From Acidimicrobiales bacterium (lineage in GTDB: Bacteria > Actinomycetota > Acidimicrobiia > Acidimicrobiales > Aldehydirespiratoraceae), in contig JAVJSI010000005.1 of the NCBI GenBank assembly GCA_040219515.1, positions 1 to 64,000 of the forward strand: a DNA stretch of 64,000 nt, in the 5' to 3' direction. The notes below the pieces were generated by a model. The model did no database searches. It was given only the letters and a program-made list of their open reading frames with translations, and was not told the origin of the DNA. Below, in pieces: positions 1-9,008 of the stretch; the first letter of the stretch is position 1; each line of letters starts with the position of its first letter. The position numbers and the translations under genes were made by a program.

Positions 1-1
1 C

Positions 2-115
2 GCCCTACGCGCCCTCGCCAACCGTCTCGTCGGCATCCTCCACGGCTGCCTCAAACACCAAACCCACTACGACGAACACACCGCCTGGGCACACCGCCAC
101 GAACTCGCCGCTTGA
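2..115 (+). mobile_element. IS110-family transposase, C-terminal end only
   Basis: The window opens inside a reading frame that ends in TGA at 113-115 and encodes the last 37 residues of a protein. The run RALANRLVGILHGCLKH followed by YDE..AWAH is what I recognise as the C-terminal end of IS116/IS110/IS902 (DEDD) transposases. The rest of the protein and the left end of the element lie outside the window. IS110 elements lack long terminal inverted repeats, so the right boundary cannot be fixed. A weak inverted repeat (ACGACC at 121-126, GGTCGT at 140-145) follows the stop. The family call rests on this short segment alone. Confidence 0.7.
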
Positions 116-193
116 CACCTACGACCCGTGGGATGTCTAGGTCGTCGGTCGGGCGGTGAGCGATCGCCTGCCCTCGCTCGACCGGGCCGGTGA

Positions 194-649
194 TCAGTTG
201 GGGCGGTGCCAGGCGGCGATGACCTGGCCTCGGTCCTGACGCAGCGCGGCGATGATCCGACCGACGTCCAGTCGGAACGCGTCGGTCTGCGAGACGAACT
301 CGAGTCCGAGAATCTGGCTGCCCGCTTCGGCCGACCGCGCGGTGTACGCGACCCGACAGGCCGCGGTGGAGTCGCCGTCGCCGATGGTGACGGTGGCGCC
401 GCAGTGGACCCGCAGCGTGCCCGTCACTGCGAGGCTGATGCCGGTGATCGAGACGTTGACGACATCGGCGGGGACCGGCCGATTCCGGGGGTTGGGGGTA
501 CCGCCCGGAAGAATCGGGGTGGCGCCCAGACGAAGATGCACCCGGAGTCGTATCCCGGCGGTGAAGCGGGGCACGAGGCGATCGTTCCGATCGGCACGAC
601 CGCGTGCGTCCTGCCGCTCGAGATCGGATGGGTACGGGTAGAAGGACAT
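194..649 (-). CDS. PilZ-like domain protein
   Basis: This 151-residue soluble protein has a segment NVSITG (about residues 65-70) followed by alternating beta-strand-like stretches and GLEF (115-118). That matches the D/N-x-S-x-x-G and strand pattern of PilZ domains, which bind cyclic di-GMP. The upstream RxxxR half of the motif is not clean: Arg residues cluster at about 18-28, but spacing to the second half is longer than usual, so ligand binding is uncertain. It lies just beyond the transposase tail and is transcribed toward it. A target of c-di-GMP signalling is the likely role if the domain call is right. Confidence 0.5.
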   Translation of the reverse strand: MSFYPYPSDLERQDARGRADRNDRLVPRFTAGIRLRVHLRLGATPILPGGTPNPRNRPVPADVVNVSITGISLAVTGTLRVHCGATVTIGDGDSTAACRVAYTARSAEAGSQILGLEFVSQTDAFRLDVGRIIAALRQDRGQVIAAWHRPN

Positions 650-724
650 GGCAGCTCCGGTGCCGGATGGGCACCTGCCAGTCCTATCGGTGGAAAATCC
701 GTCGAGCTGAGCGAACGACGGCGC

Positions 725-940
725 TCAGCCGGCCACCGGTGGTTGACGTCGAGCCGTCGCCAACGCCTGAGCACGACGAGCTTCGTGCTCGCGCTCGCGA
801 GCGGCGGCGAGCAGCGCGGCGATCCGGGTGGTGCCCGTCGCGGGGTACTGCGGGTCGGTGATCGACGCCGCTCGTTCGGCCTGGCGGCGCTCGCTGCTCA
901 TGACGCTGGTGGGGAGGCTGGTGTTGCGGCGTTCGGACAT
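725..940 (-). CDS. Small hypothetical protein, 71 residues
   Basis: An ATG at 940 opens a 71-codon frame rich in Arg, Ala and Glu, with a predicted helical C-terminal half (ALLAAAREREHEARRAQALA). No signal peptide, membrane segment or known domain is visible. A longer frame extends upstream across the YihY gene region, but that part reads as a shadow, so I chose the internal ATG. No strong ribosome binding site precedes it. Function is unknown and it may not be a real gene. Confidence 0.35.
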   Translation of the reverse strand: MSERRNTSLPTSVMSSERRQAERAASITDPQYPATGTTRIAALLAAAREREHEARRAQALATARRQPPVAG

Positions 941-1029
941 GTGGGGATCGTTCGGTGAGGGTCGAAGGTCGGCGGATCTTGCCGTGTATGGGTACAACGA
1001 CCCAGGCGGCTCGAAGTCGCGAGATTTGT

Positions 1030-1875
1030 TCAGAAATCCGTTGCCCCGGTGTCGTCCCCGACTTCGAAGGCGTCCCGCGGTGCGCGCCCGGGCTTGCGCT
1101 CGAAGCGAGCGCCGTCGACCTCTGCCCCGATCAGGGCGGCGAGGGCCGAGAGGTAGAGCCACGCCATCAGGGCGGCCACGGCGCCGAGGGACCCGAACGT
1201 CGACTCGATCCGGCCGACGTAGCCGTAGACGACGCTGAGGCCGAACGTGCTCGCCACCCAGATGACCGTGGCGATGATGGCGCCCCACGAGATGAAGTGG
1301 AACCGGCCGGTGCGATGCCCGACGACGGAGCGGTAGAACAGCGAGAGGGCGGTCATCGACACGACGAGCGTGAGCGGCCAACGGCCGATCGAGACGACCC
1401 AGCGGTAGACCCCGCCGATGTTGGCGTCGTCCATCACCGGCGGGAGCACGACGATGAGCCAGATCATCGCCGCCACCGTGATGACGGCGACCACACTCAG
1501 GCGGAGCGCGAAGATCCGACCCTGGATCCAGTTGTGCGGGCTCGGCATCTCGTGGGCGATGCGGACGGCCATCACCATGGCGTTGATGGCGTTGGAGATG
1601 GCCCAGGCGACGCCGATGAGGGCGATGACGAGGCCGAGCGTGATCTCCCTGCCGTCGACCTGGGTGACGTTCTGGAGCTGTTCGATGAGCAGTTGGCCGG
1701 CCTCTTCGGGAAGGACGTCGACCAGCGGCCGCACGTGGGACTCGACGTCGGACGGTGAGGCCACGAGCCCGTAGACGGCGACGACCGCGACCATCGCAGG
1801 GATCAGGCCGAACACACAGCTGAAGGCCACGCCGCTGGCCACGAGCATCGTGTGGTGAGCCGTGACGTTGCGCAC
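1030..1875 (-). CDS. YihY/BrkB-family inner membrane protein
   Basis: This 281-residue protein has about six hydrophobic membrane segments, beginning with VASGVAFSCVFGLIPAMVAV and ending with a helix around GAVAALMAWLYLSALAALIGAEVDG. The Gly-rich late segment ending ALIGAEVD is typical of the YihY/BrkB family, once mis-called ribonuclease BN. The start is a GTG. In-frame sequence continues upstream to a stop without another ATG, so the N-terminus is short compared with relatives. The C-terminal tail is charged and cytoplasmic. Its biochemical role is not established for the family. It is divergent from cydA across about 160 bases. Confidence 0.8.
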   Translation of the reverse strand: MRNVTAHHTMLVASGVAFSCVFGLIPAMVAVVAVYGLVASPSDVESHVRPLVDVLPEEAGQLLIEQLQNVTQVDGREITLGLVIALIGVAWAISNAINAMVMAVRIAHEMPSPHNWIQGRIFALRLSVVAVITVAAMIWLIVVLPPVMDDANIGGVYRWVVSIGRWPLTLVVSMTALSLFYRSVVGHRTGRFHFISWGAIIATVIWVASTFGLSVVYGYVGRIESTFGSLGAVAALMAWLYLSALAALIGAEVDGARFERKPGRAPRDAFEVGDDTGATDF

Positions 1876-2034
1876 GATCGTGCGCAGCTCGGGGCGCGCG
1901 GCGCGAACGCCCGGCGTCGGGACGCGCTCAGAGATGGTCGCGGCTCCACGTCGGCATGAGAGGAAACGCTAATGGCCAAGGGGGAGGGAACCGATGACCG
2001 CCCGTCGAGACGCCGCCCGCCGAGATGAGCGACC

Positions 2035-3483
2035 ATGGAGTCCATGACCGTCGCCGCGTTGCTGGGTGCCTCCGACGCGCTGACCCCGGCGCGCAACCAG
2101 ATGGCCCTGTCGCTCGGTTGGCACATCATCATCGCCTGCTTCGGCATGGTGCTGCCGGCGATGATCTTCGTGTTGCACCGACGCGGTCTGCGCGGTGACG
2201 CCGACGCCCTCGAGATCGCGAAACGCTGGTCGAAGGTGGGCGCCGTCCTGTTCGCCATCGGCGCGGTGAGCGGCACGATCCTGTCGTTCGAACTCGGACT
2301 GCTCTGGCCGGGGTTGATGGAGCAGTTCGGCGACGTCGTCGGGCTCGCCTTCGCACTCGAGGGCATCGCGTTCTTCACCGAGGCGATCTTCCTGGGAATC
2401 TACGTCTACGGCTGGGGACGCCTTCCCGGTCGGATCCACTCGCTGATGTTGCTGCCGATCATGGCGGCCGGCGTGATCGGCTCCTTCATGGTCGTGTCGG
2501 TCAATGCCTGGATGAACGCGCCGACGGGGTTTCGCGTCGACGAGACCGGTGCCGTCGTCGACATCGATCCGGTGGCCGCGATCTTCAACGACCATGTCTG
2601 GTACCAGTCCGCCCACATGTACCTGGCCGCGGTGATGGTCGTGGGATTCACCCTCAGTGCGGTCTATGCGTTCCGGATGCTGCAGGGCCACACGGACCGA
2701 CTGCACCGTCTCGGCGCGGCGGTGCCGTTCGCGTTCGCCGCGTTCGTCACGCCGCTCCAGCCGGTGGTCGGTCATTTCGCCGGTCAGCGGATCGCCGACG
2801 ACCAACCGATCAAGCTCGCAGCGATAGAGGCGCTCGACGAGACCGAATCGTCGGTCCCGTTGAAGCTCGGGGGTCTCGTGATCGACGGAGAACTCCGGGG
2901 CGCGATCGAGATCCCCATCCCGGGCCTGCTGAGCTTCCTCGCCCAGAACGACTTCGACGCCGAGGTGATCGGTCTCGACGCGGTGCCCGAGGACGAGCAG
3001 CCCCCGGTCGGCATCGTCCACCTCGCCTACACGATCATGATCGGGATCGGCACCGCGCTCGTCGGGCTCGCGCTGTGGGGTGGCTGGCGCCTGATGCGGG
3101 CAAGACGGCGCGGGAGGGAGGGGGCCTGGGCCGAGATGTTCGCCAACCGATGGTTCCTCCGGGCGATCGTGGTGGCGGGGCCGGCGGCGATCATCGCCCT
3201 GGAGACGGGGTGGATCACCACCGAGGTCGGTCGCCAGCCCTGGATCGTCCACCGGGTGATGCGCACCGAGGACGCGGTCACGGACGCGGGATACATCTGG
3301 GTGACCCTGGCGGTCCTAGTGGTCGTCTACGCGGGAATGACGGTCGGCGCACTGGCCACCATCGCCTCGATGTCGCGGCGTTGGGCGGCCGGGGAGAAGG
3401 ACCTGGCCACGCCCTACGGGCCCGCGCCCGAGACCGGTATCGCCGACCCCGGGGGCACCGACGGCGGGAGCACCGAGTCGTGA
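2035..3483 (+). CDS. cydA: Cytochrome bd quinol oxidase subunit I
   Basis: This 482-residue polytopic membrane protein is the haem-bearing subunit of the bd-type terminal oxidase, which oxidises quinol and reduces O2 to water. Visible landmarks are His30 (GWH, the b595/d haem ligand position), Glu110 and Glu116 in FALEGIAFFTE, His194 (SAHM) and Met335 (TIMIGIG) at the b558 ligand positions, and the signature GWITTEVGRQPW at about 392-403. The stretch between helices 6 and 7 (about 250-325) is short, so this is a short-Q-loop (CioA-like) enzyme. ATGs at 2035 and 2044 are both possible starts. The stop overlaps the cydB GTG start (GTGA), indicating coupled translation. No cydDC or cydX homologue is visible next door. 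Confidence 0.95.
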   Translation: MESMTVAALLGASDALTPARNQMALSLGWHIIIACFGMVLPAMIFVLHRRGLRGDADALEIAKRWSKVGAVLFAIGAVSGTILSFELGLLWPGLMEQFGDVVGLAFALEGIAFFTEAIFLGIYVYGWGRLPGRIHSLMLLPIMAAGVIGSFMVVSVNAWMNAPTGFRVDETGAVVDIDPVAAIFNDHVWYQSAHMYLAAVMVVGFTLSAVYAFRMLQGHTDRLHRLGAAVPFAFAAFVTPLQPVVGHFAGQRIADDQPIKLAAIEALDETESSVPLKLGGLVIDGELRGAIEIPIPGLLSFLAQNDFDAEVIGLDAVPEDEQPPVGIVHLAYTIMIGIGTALVGLALWGGWRLMRARRRGREGAWAEMFANRWFLRAIVVAGPAAIIALETGWITTEVGRQPWIVHRVMRTEDAVTDAGYIWVTLAVLVVVYAGMTVGALATIASMSRRWAAGEKDLATPYGPAPETGIADPGGTDGGSTES

Positions 3484-4481
3484 GCCTCGTCGACGTCGTC
3501 GCCGCGATCATGTTCCTGGCGGTGGTGCTCTACGCCGTCTTCGCCGGCGCCGACTTCGGCAGCGGGGTGTGGGACCTCGCTGCGGGCGGGGCCGACAAGG
3601 GCGGCCGGGCCCGACGTCTCATCGATCACGCGATCGGCCCGGTGTGGGAAGCGAACCACGTGTGGCTCATCTTCGTGCTCGTCTTCCTCTGGACCGGTTT
3701 CCCCGACGCGTTCGCCCAGCTGATGCGCACGCTCGCCATCCCGTTCTGGCTGGCCGGTCTCGGCATCGTCCTGCGAGGCGCAGGCTTCGCGTTCCGCAAG
3801 TTCTCCGCCTCGTTGCGCTGGGCCCGGGTGGCCGGCGCGATGTTCGCCGGCTCCTCGCTGATCACTCCGTTCTTCCTGGGTGCCATCGCCGGCGGTGTCG
3901 CCTCCGGCCGGGTGCCGGCCGCGGGCACCGGCGACCTGTGGACGTCGTGGCTCAACCCCACCTCCATTCTCGGCGGCGTGCTCGCCATGCTGACGTGCAC
4001 GTTCCTGGCCGGTGTGTTCCTCGCTGCCGACGCCGAGGGACTCGGCGCCGACGACCTCGCCGAGTCGTTCCGTCGCCGTTCGATCGGGGTCGGGCTCGTC
4101 ACCGGCGCAGTGGCGCTGATGGGCGTGGTTCCCCTGGCGATCGACGCCGAGACGCTCTTCGACCGTCTCATCTCCCGCGGCGCCCCGGTCGTGGCCGTGT
4201 CGGCGGTCGGCGGCCTGACCACCTTGGCCCTGCTGCGCGCGCACCGGCTGCGGGCGGCGCGGGCGGCGGCGGTGGTGGCGGTCGGCAGCATCGTGGTCGG
4301 GTGGGGGGTCGCCCAGTACCCGTGGGTGCTCGTCGACGAGATGCGCATCGACGACATGGTCACCGAGTCGGCGACGTTGTGGGGTCTCGTGATCGCGTTC
4401 GGTCTCGCTGCGGTGCTGGTGGTGCCCCCGCTCGTGTACCTGCTCGTACTCGCCGATCGCAACGAAGTCGGCACCGAGTAG
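3480..4481 (+). CDS. cydB: Cytochrome bd quinol oxidase subunit II
   Basis: This 333-residue membrane protein is the partner of CydA in the bd oxidase. The N-terminal motif GADFGSGVWDL (about 23-33) and GPVWEANHVWLI (about 53-64) are hallmark CydB sequences, followed by further hydrophobic helices to the C-terminus (VPPLVYLLVLAD). The GTG start at 3480 shares bases with the cydA stop, so the two are translated as a coupled pair. A longer frame in the same phase runs back through cydA but has no coding meaning there. The gene is followed after 22 bases by the M3 peptidase gene. Confidence 0.95.
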   Translation: MSLVDVVAAIMFLAVVLYAVFAGADFGSGVWDLAAGGADKGGRARRLIDHAIGPVWEANHVWLIFVLVFLWTGFPDAFAQLMRTLAIPFWLAGLGIVLRGAGFAFRKFSASLRWARVAGAMFAGSSLITPFFLGAIAGGVASGRVPAAGTGDLWTSWLNPTSILGGVLAMLTCTFLAGVFLAADAEGLGADDLAESFRRRSIGVGLVTGAVALMGVVPLAIDAETLFDRLISRGAPVVAVSAVGGLTTLALLRAHRLRAARAAAVVAVGSIVVGWGVAQYPWVLVDEMRIDDMVTESATLWGLVIAFGLAAVLVVPPLVYLLVLADRNEVGTE

Positions 4482-4503
4482 GCAGCACCTACACTCCGAA
4501 GCG

Positions 4504-6321
4504 ATGACTGCCACCGAGACCAACGAAGCCGCGACGGGCGCCGAGGGCGTCGCCTGGAACATCGAGACCCTCGTGGCGACGAGCGGCACGACCGGCCCCG
4601 AGGGTGCGCTCGCACTCCTCGACCGGGCCGACGAGCTGGCGGCCGCCCTCACCGCCGAGGCCAAGGGCGGGCTCGCCACCGCCGATGCGCCCACGATCGC
4701 ACGCTGGCTCGCCACCCAGGCCGAGCTGCTCGACGCCGCCCACCGGGCCGCGAACTATGCGTCCCTTCGCTTCTCGACCGACGTGGCCGACCCGGCCAAT
4801 GGTGCGTTCATGGCCGAGATCCAGGAGCGCACCGCACAGCTCGGTGCCGAGCTCGTGTGGTTCGACCTCGAATGGGTGGCGCTCGACGACGACCGGGCCG
4901 CGGCGATGATGGATGCACCGGAGCTGGCCGGGCATCGTCACCATCTCGAGACCGCCCGCCTGCGTCGGCCCCACGTGCTGAGCGAGGCCGAGGAGAAGCT
5001 GTTGGCCCACAAGGCGCCCACCGGCCGTTCGGCCTGGGTGCGGCTGTTCACCGAACTCACGTCTGCCATCCGGGTCGAGATCGACGGCACCGAGATGCCG
5101 CTCGACGCCGGACTCTCGCGACTGATGCATCCCGACCGCGAGGTGCGCCGGGCCGCGGCCGAGGCCGTCACGGTCGGGCTCGAGCCGGGCCTGCGCAACC
5201 GGGCGTTCGTGTTCAACACGCTCCTGGCGGACAAGAGCACCGATGACCGCCTCCGGCAGTACCCCACGTGGATCTCGGCGTGGAACCAGGGCAACGAGGC
5301 CAGCGATGCCTCCGTCGACGCACTGATCGAGGCCGTGGTCGGCCGCTACGACCTGCCGCAGCGCTGGTATGCGTTGAAGGCCCGGGTTCTCGGGGTCGAT
5401 CGGCTCGCCGACTACGACCGCGGCTCGTCGGTGGCCGAGACCAACGTCGAGGTGTCGTGGGACGACGCCACCGCCACGGTGCGCGACGCCTACGCGAGCT
5501 TCAGCCCCGAACTGGCGGAGATCGTCGACCGCTTCTACGACGAGGGCTGGATCGACGCGCCGGTGAGGGAGAACAAGCGGGGCGGTGCCTTCTGCGCCTA
5601 CACGGTGCCCGATCACCATCCCTACGTCTTCCTGAACTACACGGCCACCCCCGGCGACGTGCTGACGCTGGCCCACGAGTTGGGTCATGCCCTCCACGGG
5701 TATCTGTCGCGTCCGCAGGGCATCTTCCACCAGTCGACCCCGCTCACCCTGGCCGAGACGGCGTCGGTGTTCGGCGAGACGGTGACGTTCGAGCGCCTGC
5801 TCGGCCGGACGGACGACCCCGGCGACCGCTTCGCGCTGCTCGCCCAACAGGTCGAGGGCAACATCGCCACGGTGTTCCGTCAGGTGGCGATGAATCGATT
5901 CGAGGACGCGGTCCACACCCACCGCCGGTCGAAGGGCGAGCTGTCCACCGACGATTTCGCCGAGCACTGGGCTCGCACGCAGGGCGAGTTGTTCGGTGAC
6001 ACCGTGGAGGTGACCGAGGGCTATCGCAGCTGGTGGTCCTACATTCCGCACTTCATCGGCACGCCGGGCTACGTCTACGCCTACGCCTACGGGCAACTGC
6101 TGGCCCTGTCGGTCTATGCCCAATACGAGGAGCAGGGCGCGGCGTTCGTGCCCAGCTATCTCGAGCTGCTCGGAGCGGGCGGGTCGTGCTGGCCCGAGGA
6201 ACTCGCATCAATCGTCGGCTGCGATCTGACCGACCCGACGTTCTGGTCCTCGGGACTCGACATCGTCGATGCGCAGATCGCCCGAGCCGAAGCCGCAGCC
6301 GAGGCCGCCGGCCGGGTCTGA
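4504..6321 (+). CDS. pepF: M3-family zinc oligopeptidase (oligoendopeptidase F type)
   Basis: This 605-residue protein has the zinc motif HELGH at 391-395, with the downstream metal-ligand glutamate in LAETASVFGE (Glu418), as in M3 metallopeptidases that cleave short cytoplasmic peptides. The long helical N-terminal half covers the deep cleft typical of the family, and the length matches PepF enzymes (about 600). There is no signal peptide. It starts 22 bases after cydB, so it could be transcribed with the oxidase, although no functional link is known. The symbol reflects family resemblance only. Confidence 0.9.
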   Translation: MTATETNEAATGAEGVAWNIETLVATSGTTGPEGALALLDRADELAAALTAEAKGGLATADAPTIARWLATQAELLDAAHRAANYASLRFSTDVADPANGAFMAEIQERTAQLGAELVWFDLEWVALDDDRAAAMMDAPELAGHRHHLETARLRRPHVLSEAEEKLLAHKAPTGRSAWVRLFTELTSAIRVEIDGTEMPLDAGLSRLMHPDREVRRAAAEAVTVGLEPGLRNRAFVFNTLLADKSTDDRLRQYPTWISAWNQGNEASDASVDALIEAVVGRYDLPQRWYALKARVLGVDRLADYDRGSSVAETNVEVSWDDATATVRDAYASFSPELAEIVDRFYDEGWIDAPVRENKRGGAFCAYTVPDHHPYVFLNYTATPGDVLTLAHELGHALHGYLSRPQGIFHQSTPLTLAETASVFGETVTFERLLGRTDDPGDRFALLAQQVEGNIATVFRQVAMNRFEDAVHTHRRSKGELSTDDFAEHWARTQGELFGDTVEVTEGYRSWWSYIPHFIGTPGYVYAYAYGQLLALSVYAQYEEQGAAFVPSYLELLGAGGSCWPEELASIVGCDLTDPTFWSSGLDIVDAQIARAEAAAEAAGRV

Positions 6322-6341
6322 GCGGGTCTGGTCCGGCCGGG

Positions 6342-7505
6342 TCAGGCGGAATCGTCGTCGGCAGGCTCGTCCCCGGACCGGGGGTCCGTCGCCGATGTCG
6401 TGTGGCCACGACGGCGGACGCCGGTGACGGTGCGCAGCGGGGTGATCGAGATCTCGAACGCGGCGCTCACGAGCTCGATCGGTGCCCGGGCGCCCTCGAT
6501 CAGGCCTCGGCCCACCAGGGCGCTGGCGTCGCGCCCCGACGGCCGACGGATCCAGCCCAGGGCGACGAACATGCCGAGCGAGAGCGCGGTGAGCACGGCC
6601 ATGGCGATGGTGACGACGAGCCAGCCGTCGTCGGTCCCGGTGCCCGGGAGGTTCTCGAAGTTCATGCCGAAGTAGCCGACGATCAGGCTCAGCGGCAGCA
6701 GGATCGCCGCATAGATCGTGAGCACCTTGCTGACCTCCGTGGCCTGCTTGGCCTCGGCTCCCCGGTAGGCGTCGAGTGTCTCGGTGAGCGCAGTGCGGGC
6801 CGCGTCGATCCCCGAGGTGACCCGGGTGGCGACGTCGAACACGTCGGAGAATCGACGCCGGCCGCCGTGGCTCAGCAGTGACGAAGTGGAGACGCGGAGT
6901 TCGTCGAGGATCTCGCGTTGTGGGTGGATCGCTCGGCGAAGGGCGGCGAGGTCCTTGCGAACGGTGGTGACCTCGCGGATCAGGGAGCCGTCGGCCGCCA
7001 ACGCGAGCTCGACGAGGGTTTCGTTGTGATCGTCGAACACGTCGAGCACGGGGATGAGTCGCCGAGTGAGCACGTCGGCGAGACGGGCGAGGAGTTCGTC
7101 GGCGTCGCCGCTGGTGAGCTCGACCCGGCGTTGCACGCCCTCCCACAGCGCCTCGACGGCCGGCGACCGTTCGCGGCGCACCGTGATGAGCGTCTGGGCG
7201 ACCAGGAAGCAGTCGAGTTCGTAGGTGGCGATGCGGTCCTCGGCCAGTCCGTGGAGCACGACGAGGAGGGAATCGCCGAAGTCGTCGAGTTTGGGCAGGT
7301 CGTGATCGCCGATGGCATCGCGCACCGCCAGGGAGTCGAGACCGAACGGCGAGGTGAACGACACGAGGGCCGCGGTCTCGGTGGGATCCGTGGCGTCGAC
7401 CTCGATGTCGACCCATCGCCATCGGGTGGCCGGGGGACGGGGCGTGTCGGCGTCGACGGGGACGGCGGTCGCCGCCGCGGCACAGTCGAGCGCTCGGATC
7501 TGCAT
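6342..7505 (-). CDS. corA: CorA-family divalent cation channel
   Basis: This 387-residue protein has the CorA layout: an N-terminal alpha/beta cytoplasmic domain, a long helical stalk (about 150-265) and two C-terminal membrane helices. The pore motif GMN sits at 280-282 (YFGMNFENLP). It should form a pentameric Mg2+/Co2+ channel in the membrane. Relatives usually end a few residues after the second helix. Here about 68 further residues follow, ending in an acidic, Asp/Ser-rich tail. The gene converges on the peptidase gene, with 20 bases between stops, and no convincing terminator hairpin was found there. Confidence 0.9.
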   Translation of the reverse strand: MQIRALDCAAAATAVPVDADTPRPPATRWRWVDIEVDATDPTETAALVSFTSPFGLDSLAVRDAIGDHDLPKLDDFGDSLLVVLHGLAEDRIATYELDCFLVAQTLITVRRERSPAVEALWEGVQRRVELTSGDADELLARLADVLTRRLIPVLDVFDDHNETLVELALAADGSLIREVTTVRKDLAALRRAIHPQREILDELRVSTSSLLSHGGRRRFSDVFDVATRVTSGIDAARTALTETLDAYRGAEAKQATEVSKVLTIYAAILLPLSLIVGYFGMNFENLPGTGTDDGWLVVTIAMAVLTALSLGMFVALGWIRRPSGRDASALVGRGLIEGARAPIELVSAAFEISITPLRTVTGVRRRGHTTSATDPRSGDEPADDDSA

Positions 7506-7570
7506 GCCTGCATGATCCCGCGGGTCGCGTGGGATGCGGGTGACCCCGCTCGTCGTCGTAGGGTCGACCC

Positions 7571-8467
7571 ATGCAGATCGGCATCTTCACCCAGACGGAC
7601 GACATCGACGACCTGGTGCGCCAGGCCCGCCAGATCGCCGAGGAGGGCTTCGAGACCATGTCGGTGCCCCAGATCTTCGGCGTCGATGCGATCACGGCGC
7701 TCGCCGTCGTGGCGAGGGAGGTCCCGACGTTGAAGTTCGCCACCGCGGTGATCCCGACCTATCCGCGCCACCCCGCGATGCTGGCCGCGCAGGCGAAGAC
7801 GCTCAGCCGCATCAGCGACGGTCGGTTCACCCTCGGGATCGGCCTGTCACACCAGATCGTGATCGAGGGGATGTTCGGGATGTCCTACGAGAAGCCCGTG
7901 CGGCACATGCGCGAGTACCTCGACGTGCTCCTCCCGTTGCTGGCCGACGAGCCGGTAACGGCGGCCGGCGACACCTCGACCTTCCGGGGCGGCCTGTCGT
8001 TCGACTCACCGCCGACGCCCGTCCTGATCGCCGCGCTCGGCCCGGCGATGCTGCGGCTGTGCGGCTCGAGGGCCGACGGTACGTCGACCTGGATGACCGG
8101 GCCCAAGACCATCCGCGACCATGTCGTGCCGACGCTGCACGACGCTGCGGCGGCGGCGGGTCGTCCGGCGCCACAGGTCGTCGCCTCGGTGCCCGTGTGC
8201 GTCACGACCGATCCGGCACCGGCGCTCGAACGCGCCGCCGCGCAGTTCGAGATGTACGGCGGGTTGCCGTCGTATCGGGCGATGATGGATCGCGAGGGTG
8301 TCGACGGGCCCGCCGGCATCGCCATCGTGGGATCGGCGGACGAGGTGGTCGAGCGGATCCAGTCCTTCTTCGACGCCGGCGCGACCCAGTTCAACGCGGT
8401 CACGTTCGGTACCTCCGACGAGCAGGCCACCGCGCGAGAGGTGCTGGCGCTCGCCAATCGCGGCTGA
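7571..8467 (+). CDS. LLM-class oxidoreductase, probably F420-dependent
   Basis: This 298-residue protein starts MQIGIFTQTDD and shows the TIM-barrel pattern of luciferase-like monooxygenase (LLM) proteins. Examples are LKFATAVIPTYPRHPAMLAAQAKTL, the GRFTLGIGLSH turn and the late GSADEVVERI region. In actinobacteria, close relatives with this opening and YEKPVRHMREYLDVLLPLL use coenzyme F420 rather than flavin. The cofactor assignment is by family, not by a visible diagnostic residue. The substrate is unknown. A paralogue lies at 31546-32463. The promoter would sit in the 65 bases shared with the divergent corA gene. Confidence 0.85.
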   Translation: MQIGIFTQTDDIDDLVRQARQIAEEGFETMSVPQIFGVDAITALAVVAREVPTLKFATAVIPTYPRHPAMLAAQAKTLSRISDGRFTLGIGLSHQIVIEGMFGMSYEKPVRHMREYLDVLLPLLADEPVTAAGDTSTFRGGLSFDSPPTPVLIAALGPAMLRLCGSRADGTSTWMTGPKTIRDHVVPTLHDAAAAAGRPAPQVVASVPVCVTTDPAPALERAAAQFEMYGGLPSYRAMMDREGVDGPAGIAIVGSADEVVERIQSFFDAGATQFNAVTFGTSDEQATAREVLALANRG

Positions 8468-8555
8468 CTGTCACAGGCGGCGAGCAGACTGTGGTTCTGC
8501 TCGCCGGTGGCATCCGCCGGCCTCCACAGTGCAAGAGGCAAGAGGGAGGCCACGC

Positions 8556-9008
8556 ATGTGCATGCGTTGCGACGGCTACAGCTGGGAAGAAATCGAGCGT
8601 CACACCGACCTGGTGATCCGGGTCCACGGATTCACCACCGTCCATGTCGAGGGGCCCTCGCCGTGGACCTACACGATCGGTGCCTACGAGAGTTGGGATC
8701 AACCCGAGCTGCTCGTGGTCGACATCGAGGCGTCGATCCAGAAGGCCCTGGTCCACGCCATCGCCGAGGACTACGCCGATTTCGGTGAGGTCGGGCACGA
8801 CACGCTCGACCTACTCGACGTCGAGCTGGCGCCGGTCGACGAATCGCATTTCGACGACGGCCTCGTGGCGGCCTGGGAGGGGCGCTACTCGTTGTCGGCC
8901 GCGGCAGGCGATTTCGTGCAGGTGGTTCCGGGGCGATCGTGGTTCGGCGGTGGCGCCGGCCGGGTCCGACGACTCGATCGACCCCGGAGTCGACCCGGGG
9001 CCCGGTGA
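8556..9008 (+). CDS. DUF4262 domain protein
   Basis: This 150-residue protein starts at the ATG at 8556, preceded by a good GAGGGAGG ribosome site. The core TYTIGAYESWDQPELLVV is the hallmark of DUF4262, whose members carry a Gly-Leu/Ala turn followed by HPE/QPEL. The N-terminus MCMRCDGYSW begins with two Cys residues three positions apart, which could bind a metal. The function of DUF4262 is not known. The C-terminal 15 residues are Arg-rich and may be poorly ordered. It is followed directly, without spacing, by the next gene at 9009. Confidence 0.65.
   Translation: MCMRCDGYSWEEIERHTDLVIRVHGFTTVHVEGPSPWTYTIGAYESWDQPELLVVDIEASIQKALVHAIAEDYADFGEVGHDTLDLLDVELAPVDESHFDDGLVAAWEGRYSLSAAAGDFVQVVPGRSWFGGGAGRVRRLDRPRSRPGAR

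Noticed and set aside
2035-4481. A missing cydX or cydDC next to cydAB
   Set aside because: No short hydrophobic frame fits CydX and no ABC exporter genes are adjacent, but they could lie elsewhere; absence from this window says nothing about the genome.
3414-4715. Long minus-strand frames opposite cydB and the start of pepF
   Set aside because: Composition is Glu/Arg/His-rich, typical of high-GC shadows, and CydB and PepF motifs are on the plus strand.
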